Assembly: GCF_003850045.1 (NCBI RefSeq)
Contig: NZ_RQJX01000003.1
Location: 62,001 to 126,000, forward strand
Length of the DNA: 64,000 nucleotides
DNA from: Aeromicrobium camelliae
Lineage (GTDB): Bacteria; Actinomycetota; Actinomycetes; Propionibacteriales; Nocardioidaceae
Direction: 5' to 3'
In this document: one piece after another, positions 25,016 through 34,030 of the stretch
Numbering within the stretch: position 1 is the stretch's first letter
Layout: every line of letters begins with the position of its first letter
The notes under the pieces: model-generated
Seen by the model: only the letters and a program-made list of their open reading frames with translations
The model's database searches: none
What the model was told of the DNA's origin: nothing
Made by a program: the position numbers and the translations under genes

Positions 25016-28000
25016 ATGACCACCGCCATCTTCGGTCGTGACGACTGGATCGCACGCCTGCGCGACGATGTGTCGCGCACGGTCGCCAGCCACGGCGGCC
25101 TGGTGATGGTCAGCGGTGAGGCCGGAATCGGGAAGACGACTCTCATCGGCGCGTCCATCGAACATGCTCGTTCGCTCGGAGCGCTGGCCGCAGTCGGCAC
25201 CTGCAGCAGTTCCCAGGGCACGCCCATGCTGTGGCCCTGGATCCAGGCCTTCCGCGCGTTGCAGCGCGCACTCGGCCCCACCGAGTTCGACGCCCTCTCC
25301 GCGGAGGTCGGTCTCGATCCCACCGAACTGGCCGCTTTCGACGACCGCGGCGGCGTCGAGTTCACGTTCTTCGACGCCGTAGCCACCTTGCTCGCCACCA
25401 TCTCCCATCGCCATCCACTCGTCGTCGTCATCGAGGATCTGCACTGGGCCGACGTCACCTCGGTCCAGCTCCTCGAGTTCCTGTCCCGCCACACGTGGTT
25501 CGAGCGCATCCTCGTCATCGGCACCTACCGCGACACCGAGATCGATCCGGGTCGCGAGGCGCACCGCGCACTGTCAGCTCTCATGCCCCAAGCCGGCAGC
25601 ATCCAGCTCGCCGGGCTCGAGCTGGAGGCCGTCGGCGCGCTCGTGCAGCGCGTTACCGGGCAACGGCCACCCGCCTCGTTCGTCCAGCGTCTGCATCACC
25701 GGTCCGGCGGCAACCCCTTCTTCGTCGAGCAGACGGCGCGGCTGTGGGCGAGCGGCCACGGCGAGCAGGCGCTCACACCGGGAGTGACCGACGCCGTGCG
25801 CAGCCGGCTGCGTCCGCTACCGCCCCAGGCGCTGGCGGTGCTGCAGACTGCGGCGGTCGTCGAGAACCCCACGACGCTCCGCGTCCTCGCTGCCGTCGCC
25901 GGTCTTTCCGTCGACGACTGCTCGAGCGCGCTCGCGGCAGCGCTCGCCGCACGACTCCTGCGGACCACGAACGAGAGCACCTACGAGTTCGTGCACGACC
26001 TCGTCCGCGAGACCGTGCTGACCGATCTCGACTCAGCCACCGAAGCTCGGCTGCATGCAGCCGTCGTCAACGCGCTCGACGACCATCCGCAGGCGGTGCT
26101 TCCGGGGCAGGCGGCCGACCATGCCCTGCGCGCGGGCGACCTGATCGACTCCGAGCGCACCGTCGACCTGCTCATCGCCGCGGGACGCGACGCCAACTCC
26201 CATCTGGATCTGCGCGCGTCCATCGACTTCTACCGGCGAGCGGCCGCGTTGACCTCCGATCCGGAGCGACGCACCCTCATCCGGCTCGACCTCGCCGGCG
26301 AGATGCACTTCGCCGCGACCCTCAACCGGTCGCCCCGCGCCGACGCGCTCGCGCTCATGACCGAGGTGCTCGACGAGGCGACACGTCATTCCACGGTCAC
26401 TGCAGCGCGGGTCGCCCTCGGACTCCACTCGTACTCCGAGGTCGATCGCGACCGCGTCCGAGCTCTCCTTCGGTCGAGTGCCGCGTCATTGCTGCCGTCA
26501 CCCCTGCCCGATGCGGACGACGAGTTGTACCGGGCGGTCGTCGAGCACCTGGCTGAGATCGCTCGTGCCGACGCGGACTACGAGTCGCTCAGCACGATGC
26601 TGTCGGTGCACCACGCGGTGCTGTGGCGCGCCGGCAAGGCAGCCGAACGCCAACGCGTCGTCGCGGAACTGCAGACGGTCGCGCGACGCCACGGCGACCG
26701 CACCACGGAGCAGTTCGCTGCCTCGCTCCTCTGGGTCACGATGCTGGAACAGAACGACCCCGGCTACCTCGAGCAGTACCGCGCCTTCGCCGCGCTGGCA
26801 GCTCGGTATCAGACACCGATCTTCGCGGCGAGCGAGCACATCGACGGTGCGCTCATCGCCGGGTTCCGCGGCCGGTTCGACGAGGCCTGGGAACGGTCCG
26901 CGCGGGCCGAGGAGGTGCTTCCGCAGGAGCACGCCTTCGGTTGGGCACTCCGCTATCTGCACTGGGTGCTGCACCTTCGACGCGGGGACTTCGACCAAGC
27001 CCGCCACGCGCTCAGCCTGCTCGCCGACAGCGCCTTCGACTACGACGTCCTGAGCGCGGCCCAAGCGGCCGAGGAAGGGCGTCACCGCGACGCCGCCGTG
27101 CTGCTCGAGCGGGTGGACGAGAACGACGAAGGGGTCCCGCGGATTCTCTACGATCGCGTGCTGGCGCTCGTTGCGGCGGGAACCGGCCACGGTGAACTCC
27201 TCGCGCGGGCACGAGAGCGGATGGCGCAGTGGAGCGGCACGTGGTCGGTGGACCTGTACGGCATGGACCTGGGTGGCCCGATCGACCTCTACCTCGGTCT
27301 GCTCGACGCCGCCGCAGGCGAGCAGGATCGAGCCGTCGGGTTCCTCGAGCGGGCGACCCGCCAGGCGGAGCATCTGTCGTCGCCGTACTGGGCGGCGACG
27401 GCGCAGCTCGCGCTCATCGAGGCGCTGCCGGCGGACGATCCTCGACGGGCGACCGTTCGCGAGACGCTCATGCCCCTTCTCGCCGAGCTCGACGTCCCCG
27501 GCCTCGAACGACGGACCAAGGCGCTCGTCGAGGGCTCGTCCTCCGCTGCTCCAGCGAGCCGGCTCGACGGCAACGCGTTCTGCCGCCAGGGTGCGACGTG
27601 GCAGCTCACCTGGGACGGGCACTCGGTGACGTTGCCGCACGCCAAGGGACTGGGCGACCTGCACACGCTGATCGCGGCGCCCGGGTCGGAGATCGCGAGC
27701 ACCACCTTGCTCAACCCCCACCGCGATCCGCAGGCCGACGCCGCGATGCGCTTCGGTGGGGACGCCGTGCTCGACGACACGGCCCGACAGCAGTACCGCG
27801 CCCGGCTGACGCAGCTGGATGAGTTGCTCGATGCAGCCGGACTCGCTGGTGACGTGGAGCGGCGCGACGCGCTCCTGGCGGAACGGGAGGCGCTCATCGA
27901 CGAGCTCCGCGCGGCCACGCGTCTCGGCGGCCGATCGCGGCGTCTCGGTGACGAGACCGAGCGGGCCCGCAAGACGGTCACCGCCCGCATCCGGGACGCG

Positions 28001-28117
28001 CTGCGCAAGATCGAGGGGGTCCATCCCGCCCTCGGCGAGCACCTCCGTGCCTCTGTCAACACGGGCACGTTCTGCTCCTACCGCCCCTCCGACCCCGTCA
28101 CCTGGCGCCTCCACTGA
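25016..28117 (+). CDS. Large STAND-type ATPase regulator (AAA/TPR-like)
   Basis: 1033 residues. The N-terminal ATPase has Walker A GEAGIGKTT (34-42) and Walker B VVVIEDLHWAD near 135. A winged region with EFVHDLVRETVL follows, then a long helical, TPR-like middle (about 380-840). The C-terminus (about 850-1033) lacks a LuxR HTH; it has a charged helical stretch with ETERARKTVTARIRDALRKI and GTFCSYRP that I take as a family-specific effector segment. Related proteins are signal-transducing NTPases of actinobacteria. The open frame extends to 24869; ATG 25016 is chosen by homology. Target unknown. Confidence 0.75.
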   Translation: MTTAIFGRDDWIARLRDDVSRTVASHGGLVMVSGEAGIGKTTLIGASIEHARSLGALAAVGTCSSSQGTPMLWPWIQAFRALQRALGPTEFDALSAEVGLDPTELAAFDDRGGVEFTFFDAVATLLATISHRHPLVVVIEDLHWADVTSVQLLEFLSRHTWFERILVIGTYRDTEIDPGREAHRALSALMPQAGSIQLAGLELEAVGALVQRVTGQRPPASFVQRLHHRSGGNPFFVEQTARLWASGHGEQALTPGVTDAVRSRLRPLPPQALAVLQTAAVVENPTTLRVLAAVAGLSVDDCSSALAAALAARLLRTTNESTYEFVHDLVRETVLTDLDSATEARLHAAVVNALDDHPQAVLPGQAADHALRAGDLIDSERTVDLLIAAGRDANSHLDLRASIDFYRRAAALTSDPERRTLIRLDLAGEMHFAATLNRSPRADALALMTEVLDEATRHSTVTAARVALGLHSYSEVDRDRVRALLRSSAASLLPSPLPDADDELYRAVVEHLAEIARADADYESLSTMLSVHHAVLWRAGKAAERQRVVAELQTVARRHGDRTTEQFAASLLWVTMLEQNDPGYLEQYRAFAALAARYQTPIFAASEHIDGALIAGFRGRFDEAWERSARAEEVLPQEHAFGWALRYLHWVLHLRRGDFDQARHALSLLADSAFDYDVLSAAQAAEEGRHRDAAVLLERVDENDEGVPRILYDRVLALVAAGTGHGELLARARERMAQWSGTWSVDLYGMDLGGPIDLYLGLLDAAAGEQDRAVGFLERATRQAEHLSSPYWAATAQLALIEALPADDPRRATVRETLMPLLAELDVPGLERRTKALVEGSSSAAPASRLDGNAFCRQGATWQLTWDGHSVTLPHAKGLGDLHTLIAAPGSEIASTTLLNPHRDPQADAAMRFGGDAVLDDTARQQYRARLTQLDELLDAAGLAGDVERRDALLAEREALIDELRAATRLGGRSRRLGDETERARKTVTARIRDALRKIEGVHPALGEHLRASVNTGTFCSYRPSDPVTWRLH

Positions 28118-28133
28118 CCCGAGTTGGACCACC

Positions 28134-28320
28134 GGCATAGGTGGTCGAGTAGGAGGTCGCTCAGCGACCGACGTATCGAGTCCCTCGGAGCTACTCGACC
28201 GCCTACAGCCGGGCATAGGTGGTCGAGTAGGAGGTCGCTCAGCGACCGACGCATCGAGACCACGTCGCCTCGACTGGTCTCGATGCGGCCCTCGTTCCTC
28301 GGGCCTACTCGACCACCTAC
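28134..28320. repeat. Paired REP-like repeats (TGGTCGAGTAG type)
   Basis: Two 47-bp direct copies (28134-28180 and 28212-28258) differ at one base. Each begins GGCATAGGTGGTCGAGTAGG and contains the internal hairpin GGTCGCT-C-AGCGACC. Each is followed by an inverted terminal copy: CTACTCGACCGCCTAC at 28191-28206 and CCTACTCGACCACCTAC at 28304-28320. The whole forms two adjacent large hairpins, in the gap between convergent genes. Similar TGGTCGAGTAG repeats are known as dispersed elements in several actinobacteria. Confidence 0.85.
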
Positions 28321-28328
28321 AACCTGGG

Positions 28329-29171
28329 TTACTTGCGGTTGTAGAGGCGCATAGTGGCGGTGCCGAAGATCGCGACGAGCGCGACGCTGAGGATCGACAG
28401 CCACAGCAGGTCGGTACCCGGCCACTCCCCAGACATCAGTCCTCGCACGCTGTCGACGGCGAAGGTGATCGGGTTGACCGCGACGAGCGCCTCGAGCCAG
28501 TTCGGCATGGTCGCGGGATCGACGTAAGCGCTGGACAGGAACGACAGCGGCATCACGACCATCATGCTGACGCCCATGACCGACTTGTCCGAGCGCAGCA
28601 GCAGCCCGAACATCGTCCAGACCCACGACAACGCGAAGCAGAACGCCAGCAGCACGGCGACACCGGCGAGCACGCCCGTGACACCTCCCGCGGGACGGAA
28701 CCCGAGGATGAGCCCCATGACGATGATGACCGTGGACGCGATCGCGTACCGGAATCCGTCGCCGAGCAGATAGCCGACCATGGGCGCAGGCCGCCAGATC
28801 GGCAGCGTCCTGAACCGGTCGAAGACGCCCTTCTCGATGTCGGTGTTGACCGACAAGCCGGTGTACATCGTGATCATCACGATGCTCACGACCAGAATCC
28901 CCGGCAGGAAGAACTGGAGGTAATCAGTCGGCGAACCGGCCAGCGCACCGCCGAAGAGGTACGTGAACATCAGGGTCATCATGATCGGGAAGAGCGTCAC
29001 GTCGAACAACTGCTCCGGGACGTGCTTGATCTTCAGCAGCGCGCGCCAGCCGAACGTCGCCGAGGCGGACCACGCCGACGGGCGCGGCGGTCGCTCGGTG
29101 ATGAAGACCTTCGCGAGCTCGTCCGTGCGCGGGGCGCTGAGCTCAGGACTGGTGGTGGACTGCGTGGTCAT
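28329..29171 (-). CDS. ABC-2 type permease, DrrB-like
   Basis: 280-residue integral membrane protein with about six helices after a cytoplasmic N-terminus of about 60 residues. The middle segment [22 protein letters not shown] is typical of daunorubicin-resistance DrrB permeases. It forms an exporter with the ATPase gene upstream, which it overlaps by ATGA. Exports of this class include antibiotics, lipids and polyketides; no biosynthetic genes are nearby, so self-protection or lipid export are both open. Confidence 0.88.
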   Translation of the reverse strand: MTTQSTTSPELSAPRTDELAKVFITERPPRPSAWSASATFGWRALLKIKHVPEQLFDVTLFPIMMTLMFTYLFGGALAGSPTDYLQFFLPGILVVSIVMITMYTGLSVNTDIEKGVFDRFRTLPIWRPAPMVGYLLGDGFRYAIASTVIIVMGLILGFRPAGGVTGVLAGVAVLLAFCFALSWVWTMFGLLLRSDKSVMGVSMMVVMPLSFLSSAYVDPATMPNWLEALVAVNPITFAVDSVRGLMSGEWPGTDLLWLSILSVALVAIFGTATMRLYNRK

Positions 29172-30163
29172 GCGACCTCCTCGGAAACGGCAGGACGGTT
29201 GGTGAGGGCGAGGAACACCTCGTCGAGACTGGGCTGTCCCATCGAGAAGGAGTCCACGATGATGCCGGCCCGTGCGAGTTCGCCGAGGGCGACGCCGGTC
29301 TGATGCGCGGCGAGTTCGGTCACTGCGTCGTCGCCGGCGGTCCGCGTCTCCCGGAGGCGAGCGGTGAGGGCGACCGGGTCGGCGTCGCGCTGCACGTCGG
29401 CGCCGAGTGTCTCGGCCAGCAGCGTTGCCGCTTCCTCGCGACGGCTCGAGTCGCGGAGCCGCACGTGCACGCTGCCGCCGCCGATCGAGGCCTTCAGTTC
29501 GCCCTTGGTCCCCTCGGCGATCACGCGCCCCTCGTCGATCACGGCGATGCGCGATGCCAGCTGGTCGGCCTCGTCAAGGTACTGCGTCGTGAGCAGGACC
29601 GTGGTGCCCTGGTCGACGATCGCCCGGACGATCTCCCACACCTGATTGCGGCTGCGGGGATCGAGACCCGTGGTGGGCTCGTCGAGGAACAGCAGCTTCG
29701 GCACCGACAGCAGGCTTGCCGCGATGTCGAGCCGACGTCGCATGCCGCCGGAGTAGTTCTTCACCTGGCGATCCGCCGCGGCGGTCAGTCCCAGCGTCTC
29801 CAGGAAGAGCTCGGACCGTGCCGCGGCAGCCTTCTTGGAGTAGCCGAGCAGGCGCGCCAGCAGCACGAGGTTCTCCGTGCCGGTGAGGTCCTCGTCGACG
29901 GACGCGTACTGGCCGGTCATGCTCACGAGGCCGCGCACGTCGTCGGCCTCACGCACGACATCGCGGCCGAAGACGCGCGCCTCTCCCCCGTCGGGTTTCA
30001 AGAGCGTCGCCAGCATCTTGACCGTCGTCGTCTTGCCCGCGCCGTTCGGTCCCAGCACGCCGTAGACCGTTCCTGCCGGCACCGTCAGGTCGATCCCGTC
30101 GACCGCCACGTTCTCGCCGAACCTCTTGACGAGTCCGCGGACTTCGATGGCCGCTTCGGTCAC
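29168..30163 (-). CDS. ABC transporter ATP-binding protein, DrrA-like
   Basis: 331 residues with Walker [11 protein letters not shown] (about 37-46), Q-loop [15 protein letters not shown], signature [13 protein letters not shown], Walker [17 protein letters not shown] and switch His region TTQYLDEAD. The C-terminal 100 residues match the DrrA-type extension with [20 protein letters not shown] start at 30163 with GAGGAG upstream. Drives the partner permease directly downstream. Confidence 0.93.
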   Translation of the reverse strand: MTEAAIEVRGLVKRFGENVAVDGIDLTVPAGTVYGVLGPNGAGKTTTVKMLATLLKPDGGEARVFGRDVVREADDVRGLVSMTGQYASVDEDLTGTENLVLLARLLGYSKKAAAARSELFLETLGLTAAADRQVKNYSGGMRRRLDIAASLLSVPKLLFLDEPTTGLDPRSRNQVWEIVRAIVDQGTTVLLTTQYLDEADQLASRIAVIDEGRVIAEGTKGELKASIGGGSVHVRLRDSSRREEAATLLAETLGADVQRDADPVALTARLRETRTAGDDAVTELAAHQTGVALGELARAGIIVDSFSMGQPSLDEVFLALTNRPAVSEEVA

Positions 30164-30255
30164 CGTTCTCTCCTCTCGTTCACACTGTCACCTGTGAGGC
30201 GCTAGAAGAGTGCGAGTTCCGCTAGATCGCGGCCCGCGAGACCGCGAGACCGCGA

Positions 30256-30287
30256 CACGGCCCGGCCGCCGAGGCGACCGGGCCGTG
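30256..30287 (-). terminator. Hairpin after the DeoR-family gene
   Basis: Perfect 10-bp arms CACGGCCCGG (30256-30265) and CCGGGCCGTG (30278-30287) with a 12-nt loop, 16 bp beyond the DeoR stop. There is no U-run. It separates the DeoR gene from the DrrAB operon on the same strand. Confidence 0.6.
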
Positions 30288-30302
30288 ATGAGCGCGGGAG
30301 GG

Positions 30303-31085
30303 TCAGCGCGTTCCGACCACGACCTCGGCCCCGGCGTCCGCGATCGTGTCCGCCAGTTCCCCGGGCGGCTGTTGATCGGTGACCACTCCGGCGAGGTCGT
30401 CGAAACCGGTGACACGGAAGGGCGCCACGGTCCCGAACTTCGAGGAGTCCGCGAGCACCCAGGCGCGGGCCGTGACGTCGATGATGACGCGACGCAACTG
30501 CACCTCGTCGTAGTCGAAGTCGGTCAATCCTGCGCTCGTGGAGATGCCCCCGGAACCGAGAAACGCGAGGTCGGGGCGGAAGTCCCGAAGGAACTCGTGC
30601 GATCGCATTCCCGCGACGGCCAGGTCACCCCGGCGCACGCGGCCTCCGAGCACCACGACCCCGCACGAGAGCCGCTCGCTGGCGAGGGTGGCGGCGGGCA
30701 GCGAGTTGGTCACGAGGAGACCTTGGAAACTCGGGCTCATCGAACGGACGACGTGCAGGGCGGTCGTCCCGACGTCGATGACGATGGTCGAGTCGTCGGG
30801 GACCAGCGCAGCCGCGGCCCGACCGATGGCCGCCTTCTCCTGCTGACTCGACTCGGAGCGCTCCGAGTACGAGCTCTCCACGCGGGTCTTGTGCCCCGCG
30901 GCCACCGCGCCGCCGCGGACCCTGACCAGCGCGCCGCGGGACTCCATCACGGCAAGGTCGCGGCGCACCGTCTCCACCGAGACGTCGAGACGTTCGACCA
31001 GGTCGATCGTGCGCACGTATTCGTGCGCCGCCAGCTCCTGTTCGATCACGCTCCACCGCTCGGCCGGAATCGCCGAATGCGCCAC
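30303..31085 (-). CDS. DeoR-family transcriptional regulator (GlpR-like)
   Basis: 260 residues with a DeoR HTH (RTIDLVERLDVSVETVRRDLAVMESRGALVRVRGGA region, about 30-65) and a sugar-phosphate-sensing C-terminal domain (VIDVGTTALHVV, ADSSKFG). I prefer GTG at 31085, which has GGAGG 5 bp upstream, over GTG at 31091, which overlaps that site. It follows the APC permease behind a strong terminator, so it has its own promoter. The nearby FGGY kinase operon carries direct repeats in its promoter and is the likely target. Confidence 0.85.
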   Translation of the reverse strand: MAHSAIPAERWSVIEQELAAHEYVRTIDLVERLDVSVETVRRDLAVMESRGALVRVRGGAVAAGHKTRVESSYSERSESSQQEKAAIGRAAAALVPDDSTIVIDVGTTALHVVRSMSPSFQGLLVTNSLPAATLASERLSCGVVVLGGRVRRGDLAVAGMRSHEFLRDFRPDLAFLGSGGISTSAGLTDFDYDEVQLRRVIIDVTARAWVLADSSKFGTVAPFRVTGFDDLAGVVTDQQPPGELADTIADAGAEVVVGTR

Positions 31086-31170
31086 GCCCACCTCCCAGAC
31101 TCGCCGCTCTCACCCTCAGCGGCTCGATCGTATCGTCCGTTTCCCGGCACCCGTCGCGACGACGAGAGCC

Positions 31171-31207
31171 GGCTGGCCCGGCGACCGGTGCGATCGCCGG
31201 GCCAGCC
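31171..31207 (-). terminator. Terminator after the APC permease gene
   Basis: Perfect 14-bp GC-rich arms GGCTGGCCCGGCGA (31171-31184) and TCGCCGGGCCAGCC (31194-31207) with a 9-nt loop, 12 bp downstream of the APC permease stop. It ends the kinase-oxidoreductase-permease operon before the DeoR gene. Confidence 0.8.
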
Positions 31208-31219
31208 GAGGACGACGCG

Positions 31220-32737
31220 TCAGCGACTGTGGCGCGCGTGCTCGCCCGTCTCGGGTTCGGCGTCGAGCGTGGCGTCGATCGACTCCATGTCGGGCATCGT
31301 CAGACCGCTGACGCCCTTGCGGGCGAGCAGGTAGACGAAGTACACCGCGCCGATCGCCACCATGACGGCGACGTAGTTCCACGACGCCCGGAAGGACGCA
31401 TCGCGGAAGATCAGCAACTCCCACACCAGCCACACGACGGCGACGACGAGCACCGGGATCTCCCAACGCCCGAGGGTGAACCCGCGCGTGGGCGGCAGGT
31501 TGCGGCGCTTGACGATGTAGAGCGCGACCGTGGCGGCGTAGATGATCGCCGGCAGGAGCGTCGCCGCCGAGAACAGCGCGAACAGGGCGTCGGTGGAGAA
31601 GGCGAAGACGCCGAGAACGGCCTGGCTGACGACGAACATCATGAACGTGGCATTCATCGGAGTGCCGCGCGCCGGCGAGATCTTGTGGAACGCCTGCCAG
31701 CCCGGGAACCGCTCGTCGCGCGACATGGCCCAGATGAGCCGCGAACCGCTGAGCGTGATGACCAATCCGCACGAGAAGATCGAGATCACCACGAGCACGA
31801 GCATCGCCTTGCCCAGGAACGAGCCGAGAACGTTCGTGATGACGTCGGCGATCGGCGTCGCCGAGCCGGCCAGGGCCGCCGGGTCACCGCTCAGTCCGGT
31901 GACCGCGATGAGGAAGAGCATGCCGAGGATGCCGAGCGTGATCACCGCACGGTACATCGCGCGGGGCACGACGTAGGCGGGGTTCTTCGTCTCCTCGGCG
32001 AGGTTGGCCGCCGACTCGAAACCGACGATGGTGAAGGCACCGAGCAGGAAGCCCATCGCCCACGGGCTGGCCTCGCTGGCGCCACCGAACGCGAAGTACC
32101 CCTCCGCGGGCACGTCGCCACGGCTGAAGAGGTTCGAGGCGTCGAAGTCGCCGGTCGCGAACCCGACACCGAACAGCAGGACGACCAGACCGATCATGCC
32201 GACGAGCTGGATCGTGACCGCGCCGTTGTTCACCCGCTGCGTGGCGCGCGTCGACGTGGCGACGAGCAGCGCCTGCAGGAGCATCACGACCGCCGTGATG
32301 ACCCAGGCGTTCGCGGCGGTTCCTTCGTAGCCCAGCAGCACCGGCAGGATGGTCGAGGCGATCGTGTAGTCGACGGCGACGACCACCACCGCGAGGAAGG
32401 TGAAGGAGATCCACCCCAGAATCCAGCCGAGCACCGGGTTCGCGAGACGCGAGACCCACTGGTAGGCGTACCCCGTGATGGGCACCCGCGCGGCGAGAGC
32501 GCCGAAGACGAGCGCGACCGCGAGCTGTCCGATCACGACGATCGGCCAGGTCCAGATGCCGAGCGGGCCCGAGGAGTTGAGCACCGACCCGTAGGCGGTG
32601 AAGATGCCGGTCGCGATCGACACGAAGCCGAAGGCCACCGCGAACAGCGTGAAGGGACTCAGGTCCTTCGCCAGCGACTGCTGGTAATGGGCGGTCGACC
32701 CGCCGCCGGCGTCACGCCGGCTGTCGTGCTGGTTCAT
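31220..32737 (-). CDS. APC-superfamily amino acid/polyamine permease
   Basis: 505 residues with about 12 hydrophobic segments. The family signature is seen in the first helices (FTLFAVAFGFVSIATGIFTA) and in GFESAANLAEETKNPAYVVPRA. Such permeases carry amino acids, GABA, choline-like amines or polyamines by proton symport. It is the last gene of an operon with a glycerol-kinase-like protein and two FAD oxidoreductases, 51 bp after the second. An APC permease in place of a glycerol facilitator hints that the kinase substrate is not plain glycerol. Confidence 0.87.
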   Translation of the reverse strand: MNQHDSRRDAGGGSTAHYQQSLAKDLSPFTLFAVAFGFVSIATGIFTAYGSVLNSSGPLGIWTWPIVVIGQLAVALVFGALAARVPITGYAYQWVSRLANPVLGWILGWISFTFLAVVVVAVDYTIASTILPVLLGYEGTAANAWVITAVVMLLQALLVATSTRATQRVNNGAVTIQLVGMIGLVVLLFGVGFATGDFDASNLFSRGDVPAEGYFAFGGASEASPWAMGFLLGAFTIVGFESAANLAEETKNPAYVVPRAMYRAVITLGILGMLFLIAVTGLSGDPAALAGSATPIADVITNVLGSFLGKAMLVLVVISIFSCGLVITLSGSRLIWAMSRDERFPGWQAFHKISPARGTPMNATFMMFVVSQAVLGVFAFSTDALFALFSAATLLPAIIYAATVALYIVKRRNLPPTRGFTLGRWEIPVLVVAVVWLVWELLIFRDASFRASWNYVAVMVAIGAVYFVYLLARKGVSGLTMPDMESIDATLDAEPETGEHARHSR

Positions 32738-32788
32738 CAGATCCTCTTTCAGAAGGGTGGGGAGGGAGGCCGGACGCTCAGGGACCGG

Positions 32789-34030
32789 TCACAAGCTGAG
32801 GTGGATCGGGCCGCCGTTCGGATCGGCACCGTCGAGGACGTTCCACGGGACGCGGAACACCCGCCCGGGTGAGGCGGGCCATGGAAGGGCGCGGCGCGTG
32901 AGAACACGACCGTCCTGGCGGACCGTCACCCGCGGGACGCGGACGAACTCGGTGACCCAGGTCTCGAGTCGGCTGCGCGCGGGAGCGGGCAGCCGCGGGT
33001 GGAACAGGCCAGGGGTGACCCAGGCGAACGGCGCGTCGCCGACGACGCGAAGGGGCGCGACGTGCGGCATCGGCTCCCCGTCGAGGAAGCGTGCGACCGA
33101 ACGGGCGACGTGCTGCCCTCCGAGGGCCGCGACGTCGGCGGTGTCGACCGGGTGCACGAGATTGCCCGCCGCGAACACCCCTTCGCGGCCAGTCCGGCCG
33201 AGCGGGTCGACGAGCGGTCCGCGCGTTCCCCGATCCAGTGCGATCCCAGCAGAGCGGGCAAGCTCGTGATCGGGAATCCAGTCGCCGGTGAACACGACGG
33301 TGTCGCAAGGGAGCACCTCGCGGCGCCCGGTCGCGATGTCCTCCACCTCGACGCCTTCCACACGCCGTCGGCCGAGAACCTGGACCACGCGGTGGCCGGT
33401 GACGAGTCGCGGCCGGAACATCACCCGGCCGCCGAGGTTGAACACCGCGTACGACTCGGGGGCGGCATGACTGGTGACCAGCGCCTCCGTCCGGCAGCCC
33501 GCCTCCTTGAGAGTCATCACCGCCGACCACGACACGAGCTCGCCGCCGACCACGACGGCCCGGCTCCCGACGGTGCGGTGATGCAGGTGGACCGTGTTCT
33601 GCAGCTCCCCCGTCGTCAGAACGCCGGCCGGCCGCGATCCCGGGATCATCCGCGCCGGACGAGGACGCTCACGCGCCCCTGTCGCGAGGACGATCGCCGT
33701 GGCCTCGACGCGGGCCCGACCTTCGGGGCTCGTCACGAGCATGTCCGTCCCGTCCCAGGAGGTCACCATGGTCTCGGTGCGGAGGTCGGCGCCCGCCGCC
33801 AGCGCTTCATCGACGAGTCGGCGCGCATAGCGCGGGCCGGTGGTGAACCGGCGCTTGTCGCGGATCCCGTAGCCCAGGTGGTCGGAGTGCCGAGGGATGC
33901 CGCCGGCCTCCTGCTCGCGCTCGAGCACGACGACGCGGGCGCGGGTTCGCGACGCGAGGTCGGCGGCCGCCGTGAGTCCGGCCGGTCCCCCGCCGATGAT
34001 GGCGACGTCCGCGGAGATCGTGGTGGTCAT
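32789..34030 (-). CDS. FAD/NAD(P)-dependent oxidoreductase, GlpB/opine-oxidase-like
   Basis: 413 residues: FAD-binding GGGPAG at 13-18, an NAD(P)-binding region with VVVGGELVSWSAVM near 155, and the second FAD motif GREGVFAAGNLVHP. It resembles the alpha-type FAD subunit found with GlpA-like proteins and with bacterial opine or sarcosine oxidases. The open frame continues upstream to 34207 but homology starts at ATG 34030, overlapping the preceding gene's stop by ATGA. It probably passes electrons from the GlpA-like dehydrogenase to NAD or quinone. Confidence 0.83.
   Translation of the reverse strand: MTTTISADVAIIGGGPAGLTAAADLASRTRARVVVLEREQEAGGIPRHSDHLGYGIRDKRRFTTGPRYARRLVDEALAAGADLRTETMVTSWDGTDMLVTSPEGRARVEATAIVLATGARERPRPARMIPGSRPAGVLTTGELQNTVHLHHRTVGSRAVVVGGELVSWSAVMTLKEAGCRTEALVTSHAAPESYAVFNLGGRVMFRPRLVTGHRVVQVLGRRRVEGVEVEDIATGRREVLPCDTVVFTGDWIPDHELARSAGIALDRGTRGPLVDPLGRTGREGVFAAGNLVHPVDTADVAALGGQHVARSVARFLDGEPMPHVAPLRVVGDAPFAWVTPGLFHPRLPAPARSRLETWVTEFVRVPRVTVRQDGRVLTRRALPWPASPGRVFRVPWNVLDGADPNGGPIHLSL

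Noticed and set aside
28134..28320. CRISPR-like direct repeats
   Set aside because: Only two copies, with hairpin arms and inverted ends; no spacer series and no cas genes. Better explained as REP-like elements.
28329..30163. Antibiotic biosynthesis cluster around the DrrAB-type exporter
   Set aside because: No biosynthetic genes nearby; the exporter alone does not support it.
31229..32872. 547-residue open frame on the plus strand
   Set aside because: Antisense to the APC permease. The translation is Asp/Arg/Glu/His-rich without structure.
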